Positions 1 through 10,500 of a DNA stretch of 25,220 bases are shown here, one piece after another. The translations under genes were made by a program, and so were the position numbers. This DNA comes from a virus. The notes under the pieces were generated by a model, which did no database searches, was not told the DNA's origin, and saw only the letters and a program-made list of their open reading frames with translations. The DNA lies in IMG/VR virus record IMGVR_UViG_3300042312_000088, positions 1-25,220 of that record; one strand, given 5' to 3'. Numbering within the stretch: position 1 is the first letter of the stretch; each line of letters begins with the position of its first letter.

Positions 1-13
1 GATGTAGAATAAG

Positions 14-895
14 ATGTCTAAAAAGTATATTATAGGCCTAGGCTGTAGTTGGACGCAGGGCGAAGGTGGATATCCTGAAGAAATATGGCAACAATATAAC
101 GGCAGAGTTCAACTAAGGGGTGTTGATGATTATCACTTACGCAAGTATGAACATGAAAATAGTTGGGTAAATGTATTGTGCAGGGACCACTTTAAAGATT
201 ACACACCAATCAATCTAGGTGTTCGCGGCATAGGTAATTTTGCAGCAGTAAATCAATTACATTTTTGTAACAGAATAGATTGGAAAAATGCAACAGGCAT
301 TATTATTTTAATGATGTCCGGCTTTGAGCGTTTTGATGTATTTCAACAGCATCCCAAGCATGATAGAGGTCAAGATGACTTTTATAGCAGTAATGAATAT
401 GTACACTATAAATGGCGCACGGCTTGGCCTATAGCCAATAAAAGTGGCGCAAGCGATAACGTATTTTGGGGAACCTATGCTAAAGAACTATGGTCAGAAC
501 AGTTTGTCGCTTCTTGGCAAGTAATTAATTTATTGAATCTACAAGCATTCGCTAGGGCAAATAATTTTAAATTAGTTTTAGCCAATGCATTCAATCAATC
601 TCCTAACGGTGTTTACAATTATCTAAAAGATAATACAGGATCACTAGTTTATCAATTTGAATGGAATAACTATATTCATAACTATGTTAATTATGAATCA
701 TTCATGCAAAAATTAGTAGATTTAGATGGACTGATTCCAAAAGAAAATTGGGGCGGTTATTTTAATGTTTATCGCAATAGATCATGGCCATCTACATATC
801 TGACAAATTGTGAAGGGGCACATCCTACAATAGCAGGTTATAAAGTTATAGCAAGCGAGTTAGCCCAGTTCATAAATAGTCATGGATATGTCTAA
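14..895 (+). CDS. SGNH/GDSL-like hydrolase (first copy)
   Basis: A 293-aa protein with the signature of the SGNH hydrolase superfamily (esterases and acetyl-hydrolases acting on sugars or lipids). The N-terminal GCSWTQGEG block carries the likely nucleophile Ser12; the GVRGIGN block near residues 69-75 gives the block-III Asn; the C-terminal EGAHPTIAGY carries a candidate catalytic His near residue 270. There is no signal peptide or membrane segment, so it probably acts in the cytoplasm. The ATG lies just inside the window and no clear ribosome-binding site is visible, so it is probably read through from an upstream gene. It overlaps the next radical SAM gene by 14 nt, suggesting translational coupling. 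With a second SGNH gene at 5176, it brackets two radical SAM genes. The likely role is adding or removing acyl groups on a glycan (inference); the true substrate is unknown. The family call is fairly secure. Confidence 0.75.
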   Translation: MSKKYIIGLGCSWTQGEGGYPEEIWQQYNGRVQLRGVDDYHLRKYEHENSWVNVLCRDHFKDYTPINLGVRGIGNFAAVNQLHFCNRIDWKNATGIIILMMSGFERFDVFQQHPKHDRGQDDFYSSNEYVHYKWRTAWPIANKSGASDNVFWGTYAKELWSEQFVASWQVINLLNLQAFARANNFKLVLANAFNQSPNGVYNYLKDNTGSLVYQFEWNNYIHNYVNYESFMQKLVDLDGLIPKENWGGYFNVYRNRSWPSTYLTNCEGAHPTIAGYKVIASELAQFINSHGYV

Positions 896-2819
896 AAAAA
901 TTGTTAGTTTCGTAAATCCAAATTTTCAACAAGGACCTAAAGAATATAACGCATATTATTTGCCTTATAGTCCGGGTGTCCTTTGGAGTTACGTAAGCCA
1001 ATTTAAAGCGATTGATGATAATTTTCAATTAGGTGAATTTATTTGGCGCCGTGACACTATTGAAGAGGCTATTGAAAAACTTAAAGATAGTCATGTAGTA
1101 GGGTTTAGTACTTACATATGGAATCGCAGTTACAATAATGTACTCGCTAGAGAACTTAAAAAAAGAAATAAAGACATACTAATTTTTTTCGGTGGTCCAG
1201 AACCACCAATAACTGATAAAAACTTTTTTGCAAAGTTCCCTTATATTGATCTAGCAGTAAAACAAGAAGGGGAAATCACATTTAAAAAAATACTTGAAAC
1301 TGTGTTAGTAAAGGGTGCAAGTTTTAAGGCTATTCCTGGACTGATCATCAATGATGAAGGTAAAGTATATGACACAGGACCCGGAATAAGAATTGACGAA
1401 TTAGACAAAATTCCTAGCCCATACTTATCAGGGGTCTTTGATAGTTTGATGGAGAAGCATCCTGAGATACGCTGGAACGCTACATTAGAAACAAATCGCG
1501 GATGTCCCTATGCTTGTACATTCTGTGACTGGGGTAGTCTTACATATAACAAAGTGAAAAAGTTTGATTTACAAAGAGTGTTTGACGAACTTGAATGGAT
1601 TGGAAGTCATGGATTAGATTTTATCAGTTTGACTGATGCTAATTTCGGCATCTTTGCTGAACGTGATAGCATGATTGCTGATAAGTTGATTGAAGTACAA
1701 AAGAAGTATGGCAATCCTAAAGCCTATACAATCGCTTGGGCTAAAAATCAAAAACAAGAAGTAGTGGATATAGTGCGTAAATTGATATTTGAAGGCGGCA
1801 GTAAGATGGGCCTCAACTTATCAGTACAAAGCATGGATGATAATGTATTAGAAATTATCAAAAGAAAAAACTTAGAAATGAATAAAATTGAAGAAGTTTT
1901 TGAATTATGCGAAAAGTATAGCATCCCATTATATACTGAACTAATATTAGGATTACCTGGCGAAGATTTACATACATGGAAAGATAATTTTTATAAACTA
2001 TTCAAAGCCGGCAATCATACTGGTATCACAGTATATCAAGCACAACTACTTGAAAATGCTGAAATGAATCTAACTCAAAAAGAAGAGTTTAAGTTAGAGG
2101 GTAAAATCGTATATGATTATCTAGTGGGAACATATAACGAACATGAACTTAAAGAAGGAATTGAAGTTGTAGTATCTACTAAAGATATGCCCAGAGAAGA
2201 TATGGTTAAAGCACAAATATGGAGTTGGTTTATTAATACATTTCATATTAACGGAATAACCAATTATATAAGCAGAGTATTATATAAACTTAATAAGTTA
2301 GAATACCACGAATTTTACGAATCATTGTTTGATTATATACAAAAAGATGAATGGTTTAATAAGGAAATTGAAAGAATATCTGTCCATTATAATAAATGGA
2401 CTGATCAAGGTAGAATAGACCACACCCCTATACAAGGTATGGAAATACATGGTTGGAACTTAATTCACAGCACAGTGATTAATTTACATAGTGAAAATAA
2501 ACATAAGCACGTATTTGATTTGATTGAAAGATTTTTATCTGAAAATTATGCCATTGATGCAGAATTAAAAAAGGAATTATTAGAGTTCCAGAAGTTATAT
2601 CTTATAGATTATAACAAAATAGGTGCTTATCCGGTGCTTAAGACATTACAATATGATATTCCTAGTTATGTACAAGATGATAGTGTTTTAACAAAAAACA
2701 ACTGTGTCTACGAATTTGATTTTCCAGAAGATAAGACTCAATCGTTACAACGTTTCTGTGAGCAGATTTTCTTTGCTAGACGCAGAAATTTTGGTAAAGC
2801 CTGGATTACAAAAAAATGA
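882..2819 (+). CDS. B12-binding-type radical SAM protein (first copy)
   Basis: A 645-aa protein. The N-terminal part (about residues 1-140) looks like a cobalamin-binding Rossmann domain, with the FFGGPEP strand-loop near 102-108 and the QEGE turn near 128-131. The radical SAM core follows, with the CxxxCxxC cluster motif at Cys208, Cys212 and Cys215 (NRGCPYACTFCDWG). These would bind a 4Fe-4S cluster and S-adenosylmethionine; B12-type members are often methyltransferases or C-C/C-N bond-forming enzymes. The C-terminal third (about 430-645) is unassigned. ATGs at 882 and 888 are both possible; the second gives MSKKIV, resembling the start of the preceding gene. A TAAATA box (873-878) sits just upstream but not at the N5 spacing seen elsewhere. 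A second, diverged radical SAM protein follows directly. The substrate is unknown; a sugar or modified surface polymer is a guess from context. Confidence 0.85.
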   Translation: MDMSKKIVSFVNPNFQQGPKEYNAYYLPYSPGVLWSYVSQFKAIDDNFQLGEFIWRRDTIEEAIEKLKDSHVVGFSTYIWNRSYNNVLARELKKRNKDILIFFGGPEPPITDKNFFAKFPYIDLAVKQEGEITFKKILETVLVKGASFKAIPGLIINDEGKVYDTGPGIRIDELDKIPSPYLSGVFDSLMEKHPEIRWNATLETNRGCPYACTFCDWGSLTYNKVKKFDLQRVFDELEWIGSHGLDFISLTDANFGIFAERDSMIADKLIEVQKKYGNPKAYTIAWAKNQKQEVVDIVRKLIFEGGSKMGLNLSVQSMDDNVLEIIKRKNLEMNKIEEVFELCEKYSIPLYTELILGLPGEDLHTWKDNFYKLFKAGNHTGITVYQAQLLENAEMNLTQKEEFKLEGKIVYDYLVGTYNEHELKEGIEVVVSTKDMPREDMVKAQIWSWFINTFHINGITNYISRVLYKLNKLEYHEFYESLFDYIQKDEWFNKEIERISVHYNKWTDQGRIDHTPIQGMEIHGWNLIHSTVINLHSENKHKHVFDLIERFLSENYAIDAELKKELLEFQKLYLIDYNKIGAYPVLKTLQYDIPSYVQDDSVLTKNNCVYEFDFPEDKTQSLQRFCEQIFFARRRNFGKAWITKK

Positions 2820-2843
2820 TTTTTTATACATATCTATAGTTGT

Positions 2844-2849
2844 TAAATA
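2844..2849 (+). promoter_or_regulatory. late-type promoter box (GTTAAATA)
   Basis: The 50-nt gap between the two radical SAM genes contains GTTAAATA, six of eight matches to the T4 late promoter TATAAATA. A start about 5 nt downstream would leave a roughly 15-nt leader containing AGGAGA (2858-2863) before the TTG start at 2870. No -35 element is needed by T4-type late promoters. The evidence is motif and position only. Confidence 0.4.
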
Positions 2850-2869
2850 GATGTGACAGGAGAAAAAAC

Positions 2870-5176
2870 TTGGAGTTTACGCTAAGAAGTCTGGCTGCTG
2901 AAGAACTTAAGCCAAAAGAAAGGCCTACAGAGGATATTGCAGATGCACGCCATCGTAATATGATGGATGCAATAGCACCCTATGCCAAACCAACAATACA
3001 GAAAAATCTAACTCCTGTTTACGTAGACTACAAAACACGCAATACTAAACTAGTGCTAGTATTATGTCCAGAATGGAGTCCATATATGCCTCCGTTCAGC
3101 CTAGCAAGATTAAGCGGTATAGCCAAAAGTGCGGGATATGAGACTTGGCTGATTGATTTAAATGTCAAGGCATTTACTGCATTCCGTGATGACTGGTGGC
3201 CTAATCAAAAGATTCCATTTAGATTGTGGGATCCTAGCGCAAGCTGGCGTTGGCTAGGAAACAATTATAAAGAGCATGTTCATCCATTACTTGAGCCATT
3301 ATTAAGTGCAGAGATTGATAACATTTTATCCAAGAATCCAGATGTAGTTGGATTCAGCATTTACTACATCAGCGAAGAACCTACCAAATGGATGTGCCAA
3401 GAATTAAAGCGTAGAGCCCCACATATCAAGATTGCTGTAGGTGGTCCTAACGTACACAAAAATTGGTTCAAAGTAGAACCTTATTACGATTATGTCGTGA
3501 TCGGTGAAGGTGAATTAAACTTACTCAAAGTATTAGAGGATGTTGAAAACAAAGTACAACGTGACGGTCCATTAATATTAAATCAACCTGAAGATGAAAG
3601 ATTAAATCTAAACGGTTTACCTATGCCTGATTATGAAAGTTTAGATTTTAGTTTATACGAATTGCCCAATGGTGTGAATACAGAAATCAGCCGTGGTTGC
3701 ACTGCAAAATGTACATTCTGCGAAGAAACGCACTTCTGGAAATATCGTCAACGTCAGAGTGTTGACTTAATTACTGAGATTGAGTGGCTATATTATAACA
3801 AAGGCACAGATGTTATTTGGTTTATTGATAGCCTAGTAAACGGTAACTTGAAAGAATTACGTGCGTTCTGTAAAGCAGTTGCAGCGAAAGGACTTAAGAT
3901 TAATTGGACAGGTTATTCGCGTTGCGACGGACGCATGGACTTAGAATATTTCAAAGACCTCAAAGCCGGTGGTTGCATCATGTTGAACTACGGTTGTGAA
4001 AGCGGTAGTCAAAAAGTATTAGATGATATGAACAAAGGCGTTACTATCTCTGAGATGGAAGAAAATTTCAAGAGTGGTAAAGAAGTTGGTATATGGGCTG
4101 CTACTAACTGGATAGTAGGATTCCCCACAGAAGATTATCAAGACTTTGCTGATACTATGACATTCATATGGCGCATGAGAAATTACAACGTAAACAATGC
4201 AGGTCTTGGTGTAGGTTATGGTCTAGGTCCAGAAACTATAGTAGGACAAAATCCACATAAGTTCAATGTAAGTTGGCACAAGTATCAAGGTTTTTGGATA
4301 TGTAACGATTTCACTAAAGGTGGAAGCCATGTCATGGCTCGCGTGAAATTTATTCACATGTGGCTTGATATGTTTAAAGGATTTACTGAAGTCCCTATAG
4401 GTTATCCTATACGAACAAATCTAGTAAAAGAACATTATAAAGTTATATTTGAAGATCCTACGTATTTTAGAGAAATTGAATATGAAAAATTTGATTATAA
4501 CATAATCCCGCCGGTAGATCCAAACAATCCATACGCTAATCATCTTGTCAACGAACCTTGGGTGTTCTTCCGCATGTTGTGGAAAATACGCGGTGCATAT
4601 ACCGCAGTCATACATTTTAATCCTGAGATTGATAAGAGAGAATTCGGAGACAGTTACGGAGCGTGTTTATACACAGGTGTGTATAAATTCTCAATCACGC
4701 AAGACGGTAAATGGCATGCTAATTTCTATACTAAGTTTGATCAAATAGATAATCCTTTGGATGATAGAGAAAGACCTCCTGCAGGACGCAAAGGACCATT
4801 TTACGCACAAGATTACAGCCGCTGGCAAAGTAATACTGTTAAACGTGCTAGAAAGTTGGCCAAGCCAACTTGGAGCGATGAGGAAGGTCGCAGCGGTCAT
4901 GACTTCTGGCAATTATTACAAGAAGAAGATCATTTAAACAAAACAATAGATTGGAGTTTTGAACATAGATATCAAGGAAGCGGTGACTGGGGCAATTATA
5001 AAGATTATGAAGTTGCAGTAAGCAATACATCAACTACAGTCATACCAGAAAAGCAAGCCATGACGAATAAAGAATCAAAATCTATCTCTGTTAATATAAC
5101 AGATATTCGTAGAAAGCCTGCTTTGACTAATAGTGATACAGAATTAAAAGTACCGGAAATTCCTAGCGAGTCGTAA
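2870..5176 (+). CDS. B12-binding-type radical SAM protein (second copy)
   Basis: About 768 aa from a TTG start. That start is preferred because AGGAGA lies 6 nt upstream, while the longer frame back to 2840 begins with another TTG lacking a ribosome-binding site. Residues about 55-240 resemble a B12-binding Rossmann domain, with the VGGP loop and VIGEGE turn. The radical SAM core has Cys277, Cys281 and Cys284 (SRGCTAKCTFCEE). The long C-terminal part is rich in Trp and Tyr and unassigned, and the last roughly 50 residues look polar and disordered. It shares architecture with the preceding gene but little sequence, so the two probably do different steps on related substrates (inference). Its TAA stop overlaps the ATG of the next SGNH gene by one base (TAATG), a coupling arrangement. 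The family is secure, the reaction unknown. Confidence 0.85.
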   Translation: MEFTLRSLAAEELKPKERPTEDIADARHRNMMDAIAPYAKPTIQKNLTPVYVDYKTRNTKLVLVLCPEWSPYMPPFSLARLSGIAKSAGYETWLIDLNVKAFTAFRDDWWPNQKIPFRLWDPSASWRWLGNNYKEHVHPLLEPLLSAEIDNILSKNPDVVGFSIYYISEEPTKWMCQELKRRAPHIKIAVGGPNVHKNWFKVEPYYDYVVIGEGELNLLKVLEDVENKVQRDGPLILNQPEDERLNLNGLPMPDYESLDFSLYELPNGVNTEISRGCTAKCTFCEETHFWKYRQRQSVDLITEIEWLYYNKGTDVIWFIDSLVNGNLKELRAFCKAVAAKGLKINWTGYSRCDGRMDLEYFKDLKAGGCIMLNYGCESGSQKVLDDMNKGVTISEMEENFKSGKEVGIWAATNWIVGFPTEDYQDFADTMTFIWRMRNYNVNNAGLGVGYGLGPETIVGQNPHKFNVSWHKYQGFWICNDFTKGGSHVMARVKFIHMWLDMFKGFTEVPIGYPIRTNLVKEHYKVIFEDPTYFREIEYEKFDYNIIPPVDPNNPYANHLVNEPWVFFRMLWKIRGAYTAVIHFNPEIDKREFGDSYGACLYTGVYKFSITQDGKWHANFYTKFDQIDNPLDDRERPPAGRKGPFYAQDYSRWQSNTVKRARKLAKPTWSDEEGRSGHDFWQLLQEEDHLNKTIDWSFEHRYQGSGDWGNYKDYEVAVSNTSTTVIPEKQAMTNKESKSISVNITDIRRKPALTNSDTELKVPEIPSES

Positions 5177-5934
5177 TGGAAAAGCAAAAAATTTGTCTTG
5201 TTGCAGGATGTAGTCATAGTGCCGGTGCTGAAATTGACGGTACTGACGATAGCACATACAATAGGTCCATGTCATTTGGTAATCAGTTAGGATTATTGAT
5301 AGGAGCAGATAAGACCTATAATATTGCTGCGGGTGGTAGTGCTAACACTGGTATATCTAGAGCAGTAATGCGATGGTTTAAAGATAACTACGATCCCAAC
5401 TCTATGAAAGTTTTCGTATGCATAGGTTGGACTGAAAATGTAAGATTAGAGGTTCCGGCATTAGCACATCCTATGGACTATTATAGGTCTAATACAACTG
5501 CTGATTGGTTTGATTATTCTGTTCATAGTTTTTATAGAGTTAACTTAGGTTGGGAAGGTTTACAGCCTGAAGAGAAAGAAGTCCATAAATATTTTCACAA
5601 ATTTATCGTTGAGCAAACTAGATTCATAGAGATAATGACTATTAAGAATGTATTGGAATTGCAATACTTTTTAAAGATGAATCAGGTAAATTATGTCATG
5701 TGCAATACTATGCATATGTTTACGTTACCTGATATGCATTTAGACATATATTCCGACTTTTTAGATAAAAATAGATATTTTAATTGGGATAATAATCAAG
5801 AATCTTTCTTTTGGAAATATAGAAATGCAGGGCATGTCAATCCCAAAGCTAAATACTGGCATCACAATGAGGAACCGCATAGGCTCCAAGCAGAAAGATT
5901 ATATCAATTTATAGGAGGCGAATCATGTTTTTAA
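5176..5934 (+). CDS. SGNH-hydrolase-like protein (second copy)
   Basis: A 252-aa protein with GCSHSAG at the N-terminus (candidate nucleophile Ser13), GGSANTGISR with Asn57 as the block-III residue, and a C-terminal EEPHRLQAERL with candidate His235. This is the same overall plan as the gene at 14-895, but the sequence is well diverged and the block-V acidic residue is Glu rather than Asp. It is probably a hydrolase or acyltransferase acting on a small acyl or sugar group. Translation is coupled to the radical SAM gene by a TAATG overlap, and its own 3' end overlaps the start of the 32-aa gene that follows. No membrane segment is present. It could be a catalytically weak relative, because the C-terminal motif is not classical. 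Confidence 0.6.
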   Translation: MEKQKICLVAGCSHSAGAEIDGTDDSTYNRSMSFGNQLGLLIGADKTYNIAAGGSANTGISRAVMRWFKDNYDPNSMKVFVCIGWTENVRLEVPALAHPMDYYRSNTTADWFDYSVHSFYRVNLGWEGLQPEEKEVHKYFHKFIVEQTRFIEIMTIKNVLELQYFLKMNQVNYVMCNTMHMFTLPDMHLDIYSDFLDKNRYFNWDNNQESFFWKYRNAGHVNPKAKYWHHNEEPHRLQAERLYQFIGGESCF

Positions 5935-6023
5935 AAAGATGGTGGCAAAAGTTAAAAAGAGAAATACAATATCGCAAAAGATTGAAAGAGTTGCGTAAAA
6001 GAGACCCATTTATTTACAAATAA
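5925..6023 (+). CDS. small highly basic protein (32 aa)
   Basis: A short frame starting with ATG at 5925 and ending with TAA at 6021-6023. A strong GGAGG lies 6 nt before the start (5914-5918), better than for most genes nearby, which is the main reason to believe it is real. The product MFLKRWWQKLKREIQYRK... is Arg/Lys-rich, with two Trp near the start and a DPFIYK ending. It is predicted to be one amphipathic basic helix that could bind nucleic acid, membrane or a partner protein. It overlaps the end of the second SGNH gene by 10 nt and stops 3 nt before the carbamoyltransferase start. I recall similar short basic proteins in marine T4-like phages but cannot name a function. Confidence 0.6.
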   Translation: MFLKRWWQKLKREIQYRKRLKELRKRDPFIYK

Positions 6024-6026
6024 TAT

Positions 6027-7511
6027 ATGATGTACGTAGGACTTAGTTGCGGATTCCATGACGCAGGGCTTAGTATTGTCAGTGATACTGGAGAATTATT
6101 ATTTGCCGCCCATAGTGAAAGATATAGCAAAAAGAAACATGATGCCAATCTATGTGAAGGTATTATTAATGAAGCATTGACATATCTTGTGAATAGTAAT
6201 TTTGAATTACATTATTATGAAAAGCCCTGGCTAAAAGCAATACGTCAATTTCGTGCAGGACAGCCTATCGGACCTCTGAGCGTCAAGCAAATCATAGGTC
6301 CTGAACTTTACGAGAAGTTCGGTGACATGCCCATCACAACGCATGTGCATCACAAGACACACGCAGCAGCAGGGTTTCAAACAAGCCCATTTGAGGATGC
6401 TACAGTCGTAGTGATTGATGCTATAGGTGAGATGGATTGTATTACTATATGGGATGCATACTACGATAGTAAGGGTAATGCGCGTTATAAAAAAATATGG
6501 AGCAAGAAATATCCTAACAGCATAGGCATGTTCTATAGCGCAATGACTCAGCGTGTTGGCTTGAAGCCCATGGACGAAGAGTACATATTGATGGGCATGG
6601 CAGCATATGGAAAACCTGTACATGCTAATCGCATGGCTAGCAGTTTCTTGGACAATATACTTGATGTAGAATTCAAACAGAATTTACACATTGGTTTAGA
6701 AGAAAAGAATTTTCTAGATAAAGCAGATGACATGGATATCGCTGCTAGCGCACAATTATTGTGTGAGACATTGATTGAAAAAGTTATGTATAAGGCTTTT
6801 CAATTAGGTAAGAGCAAAAATCTTGTTTATGGTGGCGGTGTGGCACTCAACTGTCTAGCAAATAGGTTGTTAGGAAAATATTTCAAAGATATATGGATAA
6901 TGCCTAATCCGGGTGATGCAGGTAACAGCCTAGGCGCAGCGGCATTGGGTTATGGTAAAAAGATTAACTGGAAAGATGCATTTTTAGGTACGCACATAAA
7001 AGGTCCTTATCCAGTCAAAGAAGTTATCAAGCAGTTAACAAAAAAGAAGATGGTAGGAGTTGCCAGCGGTAGAGCAGAGTTCGGGCCACGCGCATTAGGC
7101 AATCGTAGTTTATTAGCAGACCCACGTGGAACCGAGATAAAAGATAAAGTCAATGAAATCAAACGCAGACAAAAATTTAGACCATTTGCACCGATCATTC
7201 TTGAAGAGCATGTTGATCAGTACTTTATTATGCCTCGTGGTTGGAGTGATAGTAGGTATATGCAAGTCATCGCTACTTGCAGGCATCCTGACTTATTTCC
7301 TGCTATCGTTCATCATGACGGCACTAGTCGTGTTCAGACAGTTCCTAAAGATGGATCTGGGATACGACAACTCTTAGAAGCATGGTATGAAAAGACAGGC
7401 TGTCCTATGTTGCTCAACACAAGTTTGAACATTCGCGGAGAGCCTATGGTCAATGATCGCAGTGATGCGGATCGTTTTGAAAAATTATACAACTTAAAAG
7501 TCATATCATAA
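6027..7511 (+). CDS. NodU/CmcH-family carbamoyltransferase
   Basis: A 494-aa O-carbamoyltransferase, which moves a carbamoyl group from carbamoyl phosphate (via carbamoyl-AMP) to a hydroxyl of a sugar or natural product. The N-terminal Kae1-like ATPase fold begins YVGLSCGFHDAGLS. The metal-binding HHKTHAA is at residues 108-114, with acidic Asp131 in VVIDAIGE. YGGGVALNCLANR and NPGDAGNSLGAA follow. The C-terminal carbamoyltransferase domain has GRAEFGPRALGNRSLLADPR and LLNTSLNIRGEPMV. Length is slightly below the usual 550-600 aa, but all signature blocks are present. Two adjacent ATGs (6027, 6030) make the start uncertain by one residue. It sits among radical SAM, SGNH and sugar-nucleotide genes, consistent with decorating a glycan. 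Carbamoyltransferases of this family are known in marine phages; the acceptor here is unknown. Confidence 0.92.
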   Translation: MMYVGLSCGFHDAGLSIVSDTGELLFAAHSERYSKKKHDANLCEGIINEALTYLVNSNFELHYYEKPWLKAIRQFRAGQPIGPLSVKQIIGPELYEKFGDMPITTHVHHKTHAAAGFQTSPFEDATVVVIDAIGEMDCITIWDAYYDSKGNARYKKIWSKKYPNSIGMFYSAMTQRVGLKPMDEEYILMGMAAYGKPVHANRMASSFLDNILDVEFKQNLHIGLEEKNFLDKADDMDIAASAQLLCETLIEKVMYKAFQLGKSKNLVYGGGVALNCLANRLLGKYFKDIWIMPNPGDAGNSLGAAALGYGKKINWKDAFLGTHIKGPYPVKEVIKQLTKKKMVGVASGRAEFGPRALGNRSLLADPRGTEIKDKVNEIKRRQKFRPFAPIILEEHVDQYFIMPRGWSDSRYMQVIATCRHPDLFPAIVHHDGTSRVQTVPKDGSGIRQLLEAWYEKTGCPMLLNTSLNIRGEPMVNDRSDADRFEKLYNLKVIS

Positions 7512-7520
7512 GTAAACATT

Positions 7521-10500
7521 ATGCTGAGAGATGTTTTTTATTATGGCGAAAAGCCAAATGTCCATCCACGCGAACAATTCGCAAAAAACCTAAGTGATGC
7601 ACGTAAGAAAGCCAAAACCGAACATTTTTGGATAGTAAACGAATTTTGCGATTATAAAAATTTTGATTGGGATTTTGATTTTGACTTCTTGCCTGACGAA
7701 GATGTATGGGCACAAGATCATAATAATGTTTGGCCTAGTCAGCATCAAAAAGACAGCGGCACTTGGCTTTGTTCAAAAGAAGATAGTGATATCATCATTT
7801 ACAGAACCGATGTAAGTCCTGTAAAAAGAAAAAACGAAAAGAATAGTTGCTGGAAAATTTACACTCCTATAGACGAGAAACAATTTGATTTTAGTTGGCA
7901 TCCTGATCCAACAGATCCTTTGTTTATATTTGTATGGGGAAACAAGTATGTTAACGGTGTGTTTGAGCCTACAATAGAATACTGCACCCCGGGGGCAGTA
8001 GAAAAGAAGTATATGTTCCAACATGCTCCTATACTACCTCAATGGGAACGCTGGATAGAGCATGTACCCGTAGACAAAGAGCGCAGTATTAAAAAGGGAT
8101 TTGATTTCACTTGGCGTCCTGACCCAAGAGAACCAGCATTTAATTATGTATGGGGTAATAAGTACGAACCTGCTGAAATTAAGCCTACACTTGAATATAG
8201 AATGCCGGGTGCTACACAAATAAAATATATGGCCGAGTATGTAGAGGTACTACCACATTGGGATCGTTGGGTAGAGCATATACCGGTTGATAAAATACGT
8301 AGCGAAGATAATGGTTTTGATTTTAGCTGGAGGCCAGATCCACGTGAACCAGCATTTAATTATGTATGGGGAAATAAATTTGAAGATGCAGAAATTAAAC
8401 CTACACTAGAATATAGAATGCCTGAGGCAACTCAAATAAAATATATGCCAGAGCGTGTAGATGTGATGCCACAACAGGATCGCTGGATAATACCTGAAAA
8501 CTTAGACACTTCTGAATTTGACTTCAGTTGGCGTCCTGACCCTAGAGAGCCTGCATACATTTATGAGTTCGGTACTCAATGGCAAAAGACAGGCGGACCT
8601 CAATATGTCGCACCCGAAGCGACGGAAATAAAATACGTTGATGTACAGCAGGCTAAAGCATTACCTAACTTAAAAAACTGGGTCATACCTGATAATATTG
8701 ATAAAGATAATTTTGATTTCAGTTGGCATCCCGATAGCACAGAAGAACCCTACATATATCAATTTGGTACACAACATCAAAAGACTAATGGTCCTTATTA
8801 TATCGTAGACAATGCTGCACAAATAAAATACGTTGACGCTGTTCGTTCAATAATATTGCCTAATAAAGACAAGTGGACTATACCTGATAATTTAGATGTT
8901 TCAGAATTTGACTTTAGTTGGCACCCGGACGAAACTGAACCTCCCTATATTTACGATGCCGGTACGCAATGGCAAAAGACAGGCGGACCGAGATATATTG
9001 TTGAAGGTGCGACACAACTCAAATATCTAGAAAACAAAAAAGCAAAAGCATTACCTGACAGTAACAACTGGAGTTTACCTGTATACATTGACAAACAATC
9101 CTGGGACTTTAGTTGGCATCCTGACATAACTGAACCTCCATACATTTATTATTTTCCTACTCAGTGGGCTTTATCAGGAGGCCCGGTGTATATTGTACCG
9201 GGCGCTACAGAAAACAAATATCTAGAAGGACCTATCGCTAAAGCAACTATTAATATGGATAATTGGGAGATTCCTGATAATATTGATAAAGATAGTTTTG
9301 ATTTTAGTTGGCATCCCTTCGCACAAGATGACCCCTGCATATATCAAATAGGCACTCAGTGGCAAAAGACAGGTGGACCTAGATATATAACGCCGGGTAC
9401 TGATGAAAACAGTCCTGTAAAATATATTGACAGACGCATCATAAAATCAAAACGATTACCGGATAAAACAAATTTTAAAATACTACATCCTATTATAGAA
9501 GAAGAATTTGACTTTAGTTGGCATCCGGATACTACTGAAGAACCTTACATCTATGTATTCGGTAATCAATATTACAGTGGTGAAAAAATGCCTACAGTTG
9601 AGTATCATGTAGAAGGAGCCACGCAATATAAGTATGTCAATAATTTAAAAGCAAAACTTGCACCTAATAAAGATAATTGGCAGATAAAAATACCTATAGA
9701 TGAAGCAGCATGGGATTTCAGTTGGGTTCCGGATCCAGGCGAACCAGCCTACATCTATGTATTTGGTAATCAGTGGCATAATGCTGAAATTGAATCAACT
9801 ATTGAATATCATGTTCCCGGCGCTAGCGAAAAGAAGTATGTAAACGATATAAAGGCAACTATATTGCCCGATATGGCAAATTGGAAGTTGAACTACAAGA
9901 TTGACGAAAAGAAATTTGATTTCAGTTGGAGACCTGATCCAGGATCACCACCGTATATCTATGTGTTCGGTAGTAATCTATATCCGGCAGAAGAAATGTC
10001 ATGCTTAGAATATCATGTTCCCGACTCTACTGATTATAAATTTGTGTCTGGGATCGTAGCACAATTAGCAGAGGATAGAACTAACTGGGAAATACCTGAA
10101 AATATTGATATTACTGACTTTGATTTTAGTTGGCATCCTAATCCTAAAGATCCTGCATTCATTTATCATGCAGGTACACAATGGCAAAAGACTGGTGGAC
10201 CTAAGTATGTAGTTAAAGGTGCTAAAGAAATCAAATATCTTGAAGGTAAAAAAGTCAAAGCGTTACCTAGCATGAAGAACTGGAAGTTGCCGCAAAATAT
10301 TGATGTTACTGATTTTGATTTTAGTTGGCATCCAGATGATACAGAACCACCATACATCTATCAGTTTGGTACGCAGTGGGCAATAAGTGGCGGTCCTAAG
10401 TATGTGATGCCTAAGGCAAGAGAAATAAAATATATAGATAATCCTGTTGCTAAGATGCGTCCTAACAAGACAAACTGGGAGATACCAGATGATATTGATG

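Noticed and set aside
873-878. TAAATA box as a leaderless promoter for the first radical SAM gene
   Set aside because: The gap is 3 nt to the first ATG and 9 nt to the second, not the 5 nt seen elsewhere, and it lies in the coding sequence of the preceding gene.
6231-6623. Minus-strand 130-aa open frame inside the carbamoyltransferase gene
   Set aside because: Shadow frame of a confidently assigned gene; Cys/His-rich composition typical of antisense translation and no start signal.
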